From assembly GCA_947176055.1 (NCBI GenBank), contig CAMWPE010000009.1, positions 1 to 22,550 on the forward strand: a stretch of DNA of 22,550 bases. The letters are read 5' to 3'. The notes under the pieces were generated by a model. It saw only the letters and a program-made list of their open reading frames with translations. It was not told the DNA's origin and searched no databases. The position numbers and the translations under genes were made by a program. This DNA comes from an uncultured Desulfovibrio sp. GTDB taxonomy: Bacteria > Desulfobacterota > Desulfovibrionia > Desulfovibrionales > Desulfovibrionaceae. Below are positions 15,180 to 22,550 of this stretch, piece after piece. How positions within the stretch are numbered: position 1 is the stretch's first letter; each line of letters opens with the position of its first letter.

Positions 15180-16615
15180 GCCAGTTTCCCCGATATCGCG
15201 GAAAAATGGAGTACGTATGCCAGGAATGCGGGCGGCGTTATCCGGCGGATAGGCTTCTTTACTCCTGTCCGCATTGCGGCGGCGTACCTCTCCTGGAGGA
15301 TACGAATTTTCCGGAATTAAAGAAAAAGTCAGGACTCGCGTGGCGGGAGATATTCGATAAGCGGCAAATGACCCGCATTCCGGTCCTAAAGGGAGTTTTC
15401 CGTTTTTACGAATTGCTCGCACCCGTTTTCGACGAGGAAGACATCGTTTATCTGGGCGAAGGCTCCACGCCCATCGTGGAAGCCGCTCCGCGTCTTTGCG
15501 AAGAAATTGGCGTAAAATTCGCTTTTAAAAACGAAGGTCAGAATCCCAGCGCGTCATTCAAGGATCGCGGCATGGCCTGCGCCTTCAGCTTTCTAAAGTG
15601 GATGAGCCGGACAAAAAATCTGGACGAAATTCTCGCGATCTGCGCCTCCACCGGCGATACGTCCGCGGCCGCGGCTCTTTATGGCGCATGGACGGGGCCT
15701 CCTGTAAATACTGTCGTCATCCTGCCCAAAGGCAAGGTTACGCCGCAACAACTCGGCCAACCTCTGGGAAGCGGCGCGATAGTTCTGGAATTGCCCGGCG
15801 TGTTCGATGATTGCATGAAAGTAGTGGAGCTTCTTGCCGAAAAATACAATGTCGCTCTCCTTAATTCCAAAAATAGCTGGCGTATTCTAGGCCAGGAATC
15901 CTACGCTTACGAAGTCGCGCAATGGTATGGATGGGATTTGCGCGACGTATGCCTGTTCGCGCCCATTGGCAACGCCGGCAACATCACGGCCATATTGTCG
16001 GGATTGCTGAAAATGTACGATCTGGGCGTTATCCCCGTTCTTCCCAGGGTGTTCGGAGCGCAATCCGATCACGCCAATCCTGTTTATAGATATTTTAGCG
16101 AGCCGGAAGCGAAGCGGATGTGGCATCCTGTCAAAGTCCGGCCCAGCGTCGCCCAGGCCGCGATGATAGGAGATCCTGTGTCTTTTCCAAGAGTCCGGAA
16201 ACTCGCGAAGCGCTATACGGAATTGGCGGGACACGACGCTTTTCAGGTAGTTTCGGTTTCGGAACAAGAAATAATGGACGCTACTATCGTCGCCAATAGA
16301 AACGGCCATATAGCTTGCACTCAAGGCGGCGAATGTTTCGCGGCGCTCATGCGGGCTAAAAGGAATGGCTTATTGCGGGAAGGCGAAAAGGCCGTCCTGG
16401 ATTCGACCGCCCATATTCTAAAATTCGCGAATTTCCAGAATATGTATTTCGATAATAGTCTGCCGCCGGAATACGGAATTTCGTCAAAACCGGAATTGAG
16501 CGCACATCCTGTTTCCCTTCTGGAGGATGTCCGGCGCGAGGATCTCGATACGGCGAGTTTCGCGGCGCTCGGCGCGGAAGCCGTCGTTTCGGCTTTAAGT
16601 TTAAAAAAATTATAA
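15176..16615 (+). CDS. thrC: Threonine synthase
   Basis: 479 residues. ThrC converts phosphohomoserine to threonine using pyridoxal phosphate. The PLP lysine is Lys129 in NPSASFKDRG, preceded by LGEGSTPIVEA; CASTGDTSAAAALYGA is the phosphate-binding loop; APIGNAGNITAILSG follows. The N-terminus has a zinc-ribbon-like Cys pair of pairs (Cys15, Cys18, Cys31, Cys34), seen in one subset of threonine synthases. The start overlaps plsY by four bases (ATGA), with AGGAGAGG upstream inside plsY. It shares an operon with ilvD: threonine feeds isoleucine synthesis. A related cystathionine or threonine dehydratase is excluded by the motif set. Confidence 0.94.
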   Translation: MSQFPRYRGKMEYVCQECGRRYPADRLLYSCPHCGGVPLLEDTNFPELKKKSGLAWREIFDKRQMTRIPVLKGVFRFYELLAPVFDEEDIVYLGEGSTPIVEAAPRLCEEIGVKFAFKNEGQNPSASFKDRGMACAFSFLKWMSRTKNLDEILAICASTGDTSAAAALYGAWTGPPVNTVVILPKGKVTPQQLGQPLGSGAIVLELPGVFDDCMKVVELLAEKYNVALLNSKNSWRILGQESYAYEVAQWYGWDLRDVCLFAPIGNAGNITAILSGLLKMYDLGVIPVLPRVFGAQSDHANPVYRYFSEPEAKRMWHPVKVRPSVAQAAMIGDPVSFPRVRKLAKRYTELAGHDAFQVVSVSEQEIMDATIVANRNGHIACTQGGECFAALMRAKRNGLLREGEKAVLDSTAHILKFANFQNMYFDNSLPPEYGISSKPELSAHPVSLLEDVRREDLDTASFAALGAEAVVSALSLKKL

Positions 16616-16665
16616 ATTTCGGCCCTTATTTAAAATCGCGGCTTTCGGCCGAAGACGAGCAAGAT

Positions 16666-17724
16666 ATGAAAATAACGGAAATTTTCGATTTTCCCCGACC
16701 GGAGCTGTCCCTGACCGTTCCTTATATCATCGCCGAAGCCGGCGTAAACCATGAAGGAAGCATGGAGATAGCCAAAAGGCTAATCGACGAAGCTCTGGAA
16801 GGGGGAGCGGACGCGATTAAATTCCAGACATACAAAGCTGGAACTCTGGCGTCGAAGGATTCCCCCGCCTATTGGGACACAACAAAAGAGCCAACCAAAA
16901 GCCAGTACGAGTTGTTCCTCAAGCACGACTCTTTCTGGAAAAACGAATTCGAAGAATTAAAAAAATACTGCGACAAGGCCGGGATTACATTCCTTTCCAC
17001 GCCGTTCGACACAGCTTCGGCCATTTTTCTCAATGATCTCATGCCGGTCTTTAAAATTTCGTCTTCGGATATTACAAACAAACCATTTATCGATTTTATT
17101 TGTTCTTTTAAAAAGCCCGTTCTTCTCTCCACTGGCGCTTCCGGATTGGGAGAAATAGCGGAAGCGGTCCAGTGGATCGAAGCTTCCGGAGTCAATCTCG
17201 CTCTGTTGCATTGCGTGCTGAATTATCCCACAGCCGACGAAAACGCCGCGCTGGGCATGATTCCGGCCCTCCAAAGAACCTTTCCGCGCTGGCCTGTGGG
17301 TTATTCGGATCATACGCTGCCTAACGATATGAGCATATTGATCACCGCGACGCTTTTGGGCGCGAAGATCATCGAAAAACATTTTACGCATGACAAGACT
17401 CTTCCGGGCAACGATCATTATCATGCCATGGACAAGGGCGATCTTCGCTTGTATTGCGAGAAAGTCCGCAAGGTCATAAATAGCGTTGGCAAGTTCGAGG
17501 TTTATTCCCTCGAGGCCGAAGAGCCGGCAAGACGCAACGCGCGCCGCTCCCTTGTAGCCGCTCGATTTATCCCCGCGGGTCAGACTATCACCGGCGGCGA
17601 CCTGACATGGAAAAGACCGGCGAGGGGGATTCCGCCGAAATATTTCGATCAGGTCGTGGGCATGAAGGCGAGGCGAGATATCGAGGAGGACACAGTTCTG
17701 CGGTGGCCGGATCTTGACGACTAA
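16666..17724 (+). CDS. NeuB family sialic/nonulosonic acid synthase
   Basis: 352 residues. This family condenses phosphoenolpyruvate with an N-acetyl-hexosamine to make a nonulosonic acid (sialic, legionaminic or pseudaminic type). The TIM-barrel part shows YIIAEAGVNHEGSMEIAKRL, ADAIKFQTYKA, STPFDTASAIFL, and the metal-binding histidines His216 in VGYSDHT and His239 in EKHFTHDKTLPGNDH. A C-terminal SAF (antifreeze-like) domain occupies about 290-350. The exact sugar cannot be read from motifs, so no neuB, legI or pseI symbol is given. It begins 50 bases after thrC, with a weak ribosome binding site, and overlaps the LIC12162-type transferase by 11 bases. No sugar epimerase or CMP-transferase is in the window. 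Confidence 0.9.
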   Translation: MKITEIFDFPRPELSLTVPYIIAEAGVNHEGSMEIAKRLIDEALEGGADAIKFQTYKAGTLASKDSPAYWDTTKEPTKSQYELFLKHDSFWKNEFEELKKYCDKAGITFLSTPFDTASAIFLNDLMPVFKISSSDITNKPFIDFICSFKKPVLLSTGASGLGEIAEAVQWIEASGVNLALLHCVLNYPTADENAALGMIPALQRTFPRWPVGYSDHTLPNDMSILITATLLGAKIIEKHFTHDKTLPGNDHYHAMDKGDLRLYCEKVRKVINSVGKFEVYSLEAEEPARRNARRSLVAARFIPAGQTITGGDLTWKRPARGIPPKYFDQVVGMKARRDIEEDTVLRWPDLDD

Positions 17725-19429
17725 CATTCAGGAAAAATATTTAATACTGAAAGATATGCCGGACGGCGCGGATCCGGCGCGCTATATAGCCGCCGGCCCC
17801 TGGTGTTTCGGCGGTCGGGAGGAGCTTTTTCCCGACTTCGCCAAAAAATATTCTTTCTGTCCGGAACCGCTCGCCGACCCCGATTTACTTCCTGAAGCCG
17901 CGCTGGCGGCGGAGACTCTCTGCGCGAAAGCCATTCCCTGGATCGCGGGATCGCTGTCGGCAAATTCCGGAGAATTTAAGCCAGTTTACTGGCAAACGCT
18001 TCTCGCTCCCTGGGCAATAGCCGTCGCGAGCCAGATCGTCGAACGAGCTTACCGATGCCGGGCCATGCGCGAAGTTTACGGAAACGAAAAACTGCGCGTT
18101 CCTCTATTGCCCGTCGAGACAGTTTTCAATTTTATCGACGAGGACGATTTTTACATTCGCGGAGCTCTTGGTAGCGATTTCAATTTTTGGCTTTTTTCGC
18201 GGTTATTGGAGCTTGATTGGCCCAAAAACTGGGAAAAAATTTTTCTGACGGCCCCGGAAGCGGCGGATATGCCGTCCGGAAGAAGGCCGCCGCCAAGAAT
18301 CGTAAAAAATTTCCTTCGCTCGCTTTCCCTGAAACTTCTTTTTCCGCCCCTAAAGGGCGTCTCCTTTGTCCAGGCTCTTAAATATTCCTTGGCCATGCGC
18401 CGCTCGCGCCGTCGAAAAGATCATTCCGAAGATCTGGCGAAAACATACGTTTTTTCGGAAGGGCTTCAAAAACTGGAATTGGGCGAAAATATTTTCTATA
18501 TTTTTCAGCGAGCTCTTCCGGGGAGCATAAAAAAACTCGCCCATTCCAGCCCCGTCGGGTCAATGAAAAAATCGCTTCCGCGGATCGCGAGCATAATAGC
18601 CTACGAGAACAGCGCGTATAGGCAAGATCTCGCCTTATGGCGGCAAAGCGGCGGTAAACTTGCCTGGATTCAACACGGAGGCAATTATGGAATGATTAAG
18701 ACGGCGTGCAACAGCCAGATCGTGGAATACAGTCAGGACGCGTTTTTCACGTGGGGCTGGACAAAAGGAGGGGCCGCGAAGGGTAACTTTATACCCATGC
18801 CCTACCCAGGGCTGGCTAAAATCGCGGATAAATGGTCTCCGGGAAAGAACGGAGATATCCTATTCGTAGGCGCGGAAATGGCGCTCTACGGCTACAGGCT
18901 CGAATCGCGGCCAACGCCCTTGCAATTTTTAAAATACAGGGAATACAAGTGCGAATTTCTGGAAGAACTGGGCGGGGACTTACTGAAGCGCGTTCTCTAT
19001 CGCCCCTATTTTTCCCTGCCCGGAACATTGGAGGATTACGCGTGGCTCGAACGTCGTTTTCCGGGTTTGCGTCTATGCGAAGGCCCGCTGGCGAGCCGTC
19101 TTCGCGATTGCGCTCTATTGATTCTTGACCATCATGGGACTACCATGCTCGAGGCTCTGGCTATGGGAACGCCGACGCTTCTTTACTGGAATCCCGCGCA
19201 ATGGCCGCTGTCACCCGAAGGCGAGAGAGCGAGGCGCGTCATGAAAGACGCCGGAATATGGTATGACAATCCCCGCGACGCGGCGCGTTTCGCTAAAAAA
19301 ATTCTTCCCGATCCGGCCGCGTGGCACAGGTCGACGCTCGCGGCCAGGCGGGAATTGCGAGAGAGACTGGCCATGCTTCCCAAAGGGGATATCGATAAAA
19401 TCTGGATCTCAACCCTGAAGAATTTATGA
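17714..19429 (+). CDS. LIC12162-family surface-glycan transferase
   Basis: 571 residues, no signal peptide. It matches the putative transferase family named after LIC12162 (TIGR04331), found in surface polysaccharide and glycoprotein loci: PVYWQTLLAPWAIAVASQIV near 90, WIQHGGNYGM around residue 318-327 and DAFFTWGW thereafter, and a sugar-nucleotide-type C-terminal loop LLILDHHGTTMLEALAMGTP with Asp472, His473 and His474, then PTLLYWNP. The N-terminal segment ending GPWCFG fits the family start. The annotated start is a TTG at 17714 inside the end of the NeuB gene, with no clear ribosome binding site; the next ATG (17756) would cut the domain. It overlaps the Sel1 gene by four bases. Acceptor and donor are unknown; a nonulosonic acid made by its neighbour is a sensible candidate. 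Confidence 0.8.
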   Translation: MTTNIQEKYLILKDMPDGADPARYIAAGPWCFGGREELFPDFAKKYSFCPEPLADPDLLPEAALAAETLCAKAIPWIAGSLSANSGEFKPVYWQTLLAPWAIAVASQIVERAYRCRAMREVYGNEKLRVPLLPVETVFNFIDEDDFYIRGALGSDFNFWLFSRLLELDWPKNWEKIFLTAPEAADMPSGRRPPPRIVKNFLRSLSLKLLFPPLKGVSFVQALKYSLAMRRSRRRKDHSEDLAKTYVFSEGLQKLELGENIFYIFQRALPGSIKKLAHSSPVGSMKKSLPRIASIIAYENSAYRQDLALWRQSGGKLAWIQHGGNYGMIKTACNSQIVEYSQDAFFTWGWTKGGAAKGNFIPMPYPGLAKIADKWSPGKNGDILFVGAEMALYGYRLESRPTPLQFLKYREYKCEFLEELGGDLLKRVLYRPYFSLPGTLEDYAWLERRFPGLRLCEGPLASRLRDCALLILDHHGTTMLEALAMGTPTLLYWNPAQWPLSPEGERARRVMKDAGIWYDNPRDAARFAKKILPDPAAWHRSTLAARRELRERLAMLPKGDIDKIWISTLKNL

Positions 19430-20487
19430 AAAAATTTTTGCCGCTCTTATTCGCGCTAATTTTGCTTATATTTCCGCCAGTCGCTTTTAGCGCGAGCGAA
19501 GAAGACGCGCTTAAGGCAGCCAATGTCGCAATAGAAAAGAAATATTACGACGAAGCCGCGAAAATCCTCAAACCGCTGGTCGAATCCGGCAATCCGGAAG
19601 CCCTTTACGCATACGGCGAGCTATCGCGCTCCGGCCTGGGTATGAAGAAAAATCTTCAACAAGCCGCGAAATATTTTCAGCAGGCCGCCGATAAAGGCGA
19701 AATCCGCGCCCAGAACGCCCTGGGCGTAGCGTATTCTTCAGGCGAAGGGGTAAGACGCAATTACCGGGAGGCTGCCCGCTGGTTTAAAAAGGCGGCGGAG
19801 GAGGGTCTTGCTTCCGCCCAATATTATCTTGGTTACCTTTACGCGCACGGCAGGGGACTGGCGAGGAGCGAGGACGCGGCCATCGACTGGTACGGCAAGG
19901 CCGCGAATCAGGGGTTGGCGGACGCGCAATATTCCCTGGGCTGGACGTATTTAAATTCGAAAACAGCGAATCAGAGCGACACGCGCGCGGCTCGCTGGTT
20001 TGAAAAAGCCGCCGAGCAGGATCATCTCAAAGCGATTAACAATCTCGCCTATATGTACGCGGAAGGCCGCGGTTTTCAACAGGATTATCAAAAAGCCATA
20101 AAATTGTACGAGAAAGCGGCCGAGAGGGATTATCCGCAGGCTCTATATAATCTGGGCTTTATGTACGAGCAGGGTCGCGGGGTCGAGCAGAATTACGCGA
20201 AGGCTGTCGAGTTATACCGGAAGGCAGCGGAATTGAACGATCCCAGCGCGCAATATAGTCTGGGGCTGATGTACGAGCAGGGATCGGGCGTTCCGGCGAA
20301 TCTCACGGAGGCCAATCGCTGGTACAGGCTGGCCGCTAAAAACGGCGATCCCGAAGCGAAAGCGGCTCTCGCCAGCCAGGGCGCGCCCGCTCCCAAAAAG
20401 AACGCGCCAGCCAAACAGGAGAGACCAAAGACAAAAAAACCGGACAAGAAAAAGCCGGCTCCTCCATCGCGTCCGGTAAATCCTTAA
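19426..20487 (+). CDS. Exported Sel1-repeat protein
   Basis: 353 residues. The N-terminus is a Sec signal (KKF, then a hydrophobic run to AFSA at about residue 23). Residues about 57-308 hold seven Sel1-type helical repeats of 36 residues, such as ALYNLGFMYEQGRGVEQNYA and AVELYRKAAELN; repeat four is irregular (TYLNSKTANQSDTRAARW). The C-terminal 40 residues are rich in Pro, Lys and Ala. Sel1 repeats are protein-binding scaffolds, here probably in the periplasm. It starts with ATGA overlapping the transferase stop, so the two genes are coupled. A partner in surface-glycan or envelope assembly is inference from that coupling. Confidence 0.92.
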   Translation: MKKFLPLLFALILLIFPPVAFSASEEDALKAANVAIEKKYYDEAAKILKPLVESGNPEALYAYGELSRSGLGMKKNLQQAAKYFQQAADKGEIRAQNALGVAYSSGEGVRRNYREAARWFKKAAEEGLASAQYYLGYLYAHGRGLARSEDAAIDWYGKAANQGLADAQYSLGWTYLNSKTANQSDTRAARWFEKAAEQDHLKAINNLAYMYAEGRGFQQDYQKAIKLYEKAAERDYPQALYNLGFMYEQGRGVEQNYAKAVELYRKAAELNDPSAQYSLGLMYEQGSGVPANLTEANRWYRLAAKNGDPEAKAALASQGAPAPKKNAPAKQERPKTKKPDKKKPAPPSRPVNP

Positions 20488-20508
20488 GCGCCCTCCCGGA
20501 GAATATAT

Positions 20509-20865
20509 ATGGGGTTCATTCAAAGAGGCAAGGAAAAAATTATCGAAATAGCCATAAATAAAATCGCGGAGAAAATGGTGCGACCGAATCTGGAAGGAAT
20601 AGGCGTTGTAAAAGAAATCAGGTATAAAGACAAAATCCTGAAATTGACAATAGAACTCGCGGGTCTGGAAAACCAGCCAATAACTGTTTACGCCTCGGAT
20701 ATCGTTATCGCCGACGACGGCTCTTCCGTGACAGTAAACAAATTTGAATCGAATATGCCATTCATGCAGGTTGGTCTTAACCGCTTTTTGGCCGGTCAGT
20801 CATTCGATGTTCCGGAGGATGCGCGGGGATCGCTTTCGATGGCGAAAAAGGTATTGGGATTATAA
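20509..20865 (+). CDS. Unrecognised 118-residue protein
   Basis: 118 residues, no signal peptide or membrane helix. It begins MGFIQRGKEKIIEIAINKIA (an amphipathic helix), followed by a beta-rich middle (VVKEIRYKDKILKLTIELAG, ITVYASDIVIADDGSSVTV) and the end RFLAGQSFDVPEDARGSL. I do not recognise the family. The ATG at 20509 has GGAG at a good distance. It is the last gene of the run, 21 bases after the Sel1 gene. The alternating strands suggest a small beta fold with an N-terminal helix that might contact membranes; this is only a guess from composition. Confidence 0.7.
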   Translation: MGFIQRGKEKIIEIAINKIAEKMVRPNLEGIGVVKEIRYKDKILKLTIELAGLENQPITVYASDIVIADDGSSVTVNKFESNMPFMQVGLNRFLAGQSFDVPEDARGSLSMAKKVLGL

Positions 20866-20948
20866 TGCGACTATTATAATATGTTGAGCTTGAAATTATC
20901 CTTATAACGGCGAAGTTCGCCCTGGGATGTTTCGCGTCGCCAAGCCGC

Positions 20949-20984
20949 TATAGCGCGGGTTATATTCAATAACGACGCGCTATA
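20949..20984. repeat. Compound hairpin after the plus-strand operon
   Basis: TATAGCGCG and CGCGCTATA make a perfect 9-bp stem, and inside it GTTAT and ATAAC make a further 5-bp stem around the loop ATTCA, with a 1x2 internal bulge. The plus-strand tail is AT-rich but has no T-run, so it may be a weak terminator, an RNA-stabilising hairpin or a dispersed repeat. It lies 83 bases after the last gene of the run. Confidence 0.6.
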
Positions 20985-20997
20985 ATATTAATATTAT
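20982..20997. repeat. 16-bp perfect palindrome, A/T only
   Basis: ATAATATTAATATTAT reads the same on both strands and directly follows the hairpin at 20949-20984. It may be a protein-binding dyad or a by-product of an AT-rich spacer. Confidence 0.4.
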
Positions 20998-21033
20998 TTA
21001 GCCCTAAAAATCGCGCTCGTTAGCGCCAATGAA

Positions 21034-21060
21034 GAAAAAAGGGGCCGCTTTCGCGACCCC
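21034..21060 (-). terminator. Terminator of the nitroreductase gene
   Basis: On the minus strand GGGGTCGC and GCGGCCCC form an 8-bp stem with one G-U pair, closed by a stable GAAA tetraloop and followed by six T. It lies 20 bases past the nitroreductase stop at 21081. Confidence 0.9.
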
Positions 21061-21080
21061 GCGAGTCTCAAAAATTTAAC

Positions 21081-21602
21081 CTACTCAACCCATCGAATAT
21101 AATCCGCCTTTCTCGGCGCGGCTTTCATATTGTCAGTCGCCGGCCAGCCCAGAACGCAATGACCTATGCCGGCCAGTCTCTCCGGCAAACCCCATTTTTT
21201 GAGCAAATCCTTGCCTTCGGCGCTTTCAAACTCCTCCATGGCGCGATTTATCCAGCAACTCCCCAGGCCCAGGGAATGGGCGGCCAGCATTAAATTCCCC
21301 ATTGCCAGACTCCCGTCTCTAATATACGTGGGGATTTCCGGATCCGCCAAAACCAGCATGAGGCACGGCGCCCCAAAAAAGGGATCGCCGGCTGATTTGA
21401 GAATTTTCGCGTTCATGGCCGATAATTGATCCCGCGTCGCCTTGTCCGTTATAACGACGATTGTCGCGGATTGGCTTCCTTTTCCGCTGGGCGCGTAGGT
21501 TCCGGCCCGCGCTATTTCCGCGAGCAGATCCCGGGAAGGCATATCGGGTTTGTACTTCCGGCAACTGCGCCGCGTTTCAATATTCTCGATAACCTTATTC
21601 AT
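21081..21602 (-). CDS. Nitroreductase family FMN oxidoreductase
   Basis: 173 residues, normal for the family. It shows ETRRSCRKYKPD (FMN-phosphate contact, about 9-20), APSGKGSQSATIVV (37-50), SLAMGNLMLAAHSLGLGSCW in the middle and GHCVLGWPA near the end. Such enzymes use NAD(P)H and FMN to reduce nitro-compounds, quinones or similar; the natural substrate is unknown. The start is supported by GAGGAGAG on the minus strand. It is a single gene with its own terminator. The variant PGDWVS-type motif of classical nitroreductases is not seen. Confidence 0.92.
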   Translation of the reverse strand: MNKVIENIETRRSCRKYKPDMPSRDLLAEIARAGTYAPSGKGSQSATIVVITDKATRDQLSAMNAKILKSAGDPFFGAPCLMLVLADPEIPTYIRDGSLAMGNLMLAAHSLGLGSCWINRAMEEFESAEGKDLLKKWGLPERLAGIGHCVLGWPATDNMKAAPRKADYIRWVE

Positions 21603-21749
21603 CTTTCTCTCCTCACGCGATCATAAGACGGGCGCCCGGACTCGACGGGCGTAGCCCGCGGATTTGTCGCGCGTCAATCGTCGCGTCCCCTGGAAAAAGG
21701 GACCGCGGTCGCGCGAAACTCTGGTAGAAACGATCCTCGACGCGGTATA

Positions 21750-22550
21750 TTATTTAAGCGCGGCGAGAATTTTGGCCGCGGTCGGGGACGCGATTACGCG
21801 ACCGTTGACGATGACCGCGGGCAAGGATTTCACGCCGTAATAGCTCGCTATTTGCGTAGCCTGATACATGTTCACGTTTCCGGCATCGTAACAGTATTTC
21901 GCGACGGCGAGCTCGCGATTGGCCGGAATCGGGGGATTCAGTTTCGAAATATAACCGTAATGAATCGGGAAATCCTGGGCGGACGCGGTAGCGTCGTACT
22001 CATTGGTAAAGTTCTTTACCCTTCCGACGCTCTTCTGCGCCGCCTTCGTTTCGTTCCATCTTTTCAGGGCGTAGGTAAGATAAGGCATGGCTTGTCCCGG
22101 GCGCGAATGGGCGAGCCAGATGGCGAGCCCCATCAAATCTGTGCCATAATTCTCCTTGCTATTGCCAAACACAGCGATTTTGCATTGGCCAGGCGAAATG
22201 GATTTGGAAGCTTCGACTACCTGACTCCAGACTTTTTCGCTTTCTGGACTGGAAAAATTCAACAAGACTAAAATTTCGCCGGGCGCTTGTTTTTCCCCGA
22301 ATACGATGGGATATATTTCCTCGCGCCAGTTTCCGCGATGCGCGGCTTCGTCCTCGATGGTCTGATTTTTCGCGCCCAGCGCGCCGAGCATTTTTTCAGC
22401 GTCGGCTGATCCGGCGCGCAAATTGGGCAATTTTGAATTCATGTAAGGATTGAAAGCGTTTGTTCCGCCGCCGAGGGCGTCGTTTACGATGATCATCGAA
22501 TCTCCCTGGGAGGCGGATTGATCGGACGAGCGCGAGGCGCAACCCAGAAG
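21750..22550 (-). CDS. Lipoprotein with thioredoxin-like C-terminus (5' end outside window)
   Basis: The frame stays open through base 22550. Just inside the edge it reads LLGCASRSSDQSASQG, a lipobox with Cys at 22539-22541, so the apparent ATG at 22496 is not the start and this is a lipid-anchored exported protein with a Ser-rich tether. The mature part is about 264 residues. ILVLLNFSSPESEKVW resembles the thioredoxin/DsbA first strand, but the CxxC place holds SSPES, with no Cys. The end, SYYGVKSLPAVIVNGRVIAS, matches the cis-Pro strand (LPA) of thioredoxin-like folds, and YCYDAGNVNMYQATQIA precedes it. Redox catalysis by CxxC is therefore absent; a binding or chaperone role is possible. 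Family not recognised. Confidence 0.72.
   Translation of the reverse strand, partial: LLGCASRSSDQSASQGDSMIIVNDALGGGTNAFNPYMNSKLPNLRAGSADAEKMLGALGAKNQTIEDEAAHRGNWREEIYPIVFGEKQAPGEILVLLNFSSPESEKVWSQVVEASKSISPGQCKIAVFGNSKENYGTDLMGLAIWLAHSRPGQAMPYLTYALKRWNETKAAQKSVGRVKNFTNEYDATASAQDFPIHYGYISKLNPPIPANRELAVAKYCYDAGNVNMYQATQIASYYGVKSLPAVIVNGRVIASPTAAKILAALK

Noticed and set aside
19595..20348. Tandem repeats that could suggest a CRISPR or DNA satellite
   Set aside because: They are the 36-residue Sel1 protein repeats; the DNA copies are diverged and in frame.

Overview
The window comes from a motile Gram-negative bacterium, most likely a member of the Desulfobacterota related to Desulfovibrionales. 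The clues are flagellar fliR and cheV, a lipobox lipoprotein, a FlxA-like protein behind a textbook sigma-54 promoter, and a DUF4911-type protein next to azlCD. This placement is inference from gene content; no rRNA or marker tree is available here. Base composition is moderately GC-rich, with AT-rich gaps between transcription units.

Layout, left to right. (1) 1-3061 (+): the 3' part of smpB, a short gap, then comEC. (2) 3062-4588: two small genes facing each other. A FlxA-like coiled-coil protein (+) has a 16/16 match to the sigma-54 -24/-12 consensus. A small exported protein (-) has a 15/16 match. Each has its own terminator, so this looks like a sigma-54-controlled convergent pair. (3) 4589-9093, all minus: nth, cheV (4-nt overlap) and fliR (18-nt gap), then azlC-azlD (overlapping), a DUF4911-like protein and a NeuD/PglD-like hexapeptide acyltransferase, closed by a terminator. 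(4) 9094-10753: a P-loop kinase-like gene (+), about 365 bp without a convincing gene, and an exported 19-residue-repeat protein (-) broken by an in-frame TGA. (5) 10754-20865 (+): a tightly packed run of ilvD, an RNase II/R-family gene, plsY, thrC, a neuB-type sialic/nonulosonic acid synthase, a LIC12162-family surface-glycan transferase, a Sel1-repeat protein and an unrecognised 118-residue protein. It ends before a strong compound hairpin. (6) 20866-22550 (-): a nitroreductase with a clear terminator, and a lipoprotein with a thioredoxin-like C-terminus whose 5' end lies outside the window.

How the genes fit together. The large plus-strand run mixes amino-acid synthesis (ilvD, thrC), phospholipid synthesis (plsY), RNA turnover and surface-sugar genes. 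neuB and the LIC12162 transferase overlap, suggesting coupled synthesis and use of a nonulosonic acid on the cell surface or flagellum. The NeuD-like gene at 4589-5209 could belong to the same chemistry but sits in another operon and lacks the usual catalytic histidine. ilvD, thrC and the azlCD exporter all touch branched-chain or threonine-family amino acids. I found no CRISPR array, insertion sequence, tRNA, rRNA or phage gene. The less explained parts are the sigma-54 pair, the interrupted repeat gene, the CxxC-less lipoprotein, the orphan 118-residue gene and the hairpin after it.
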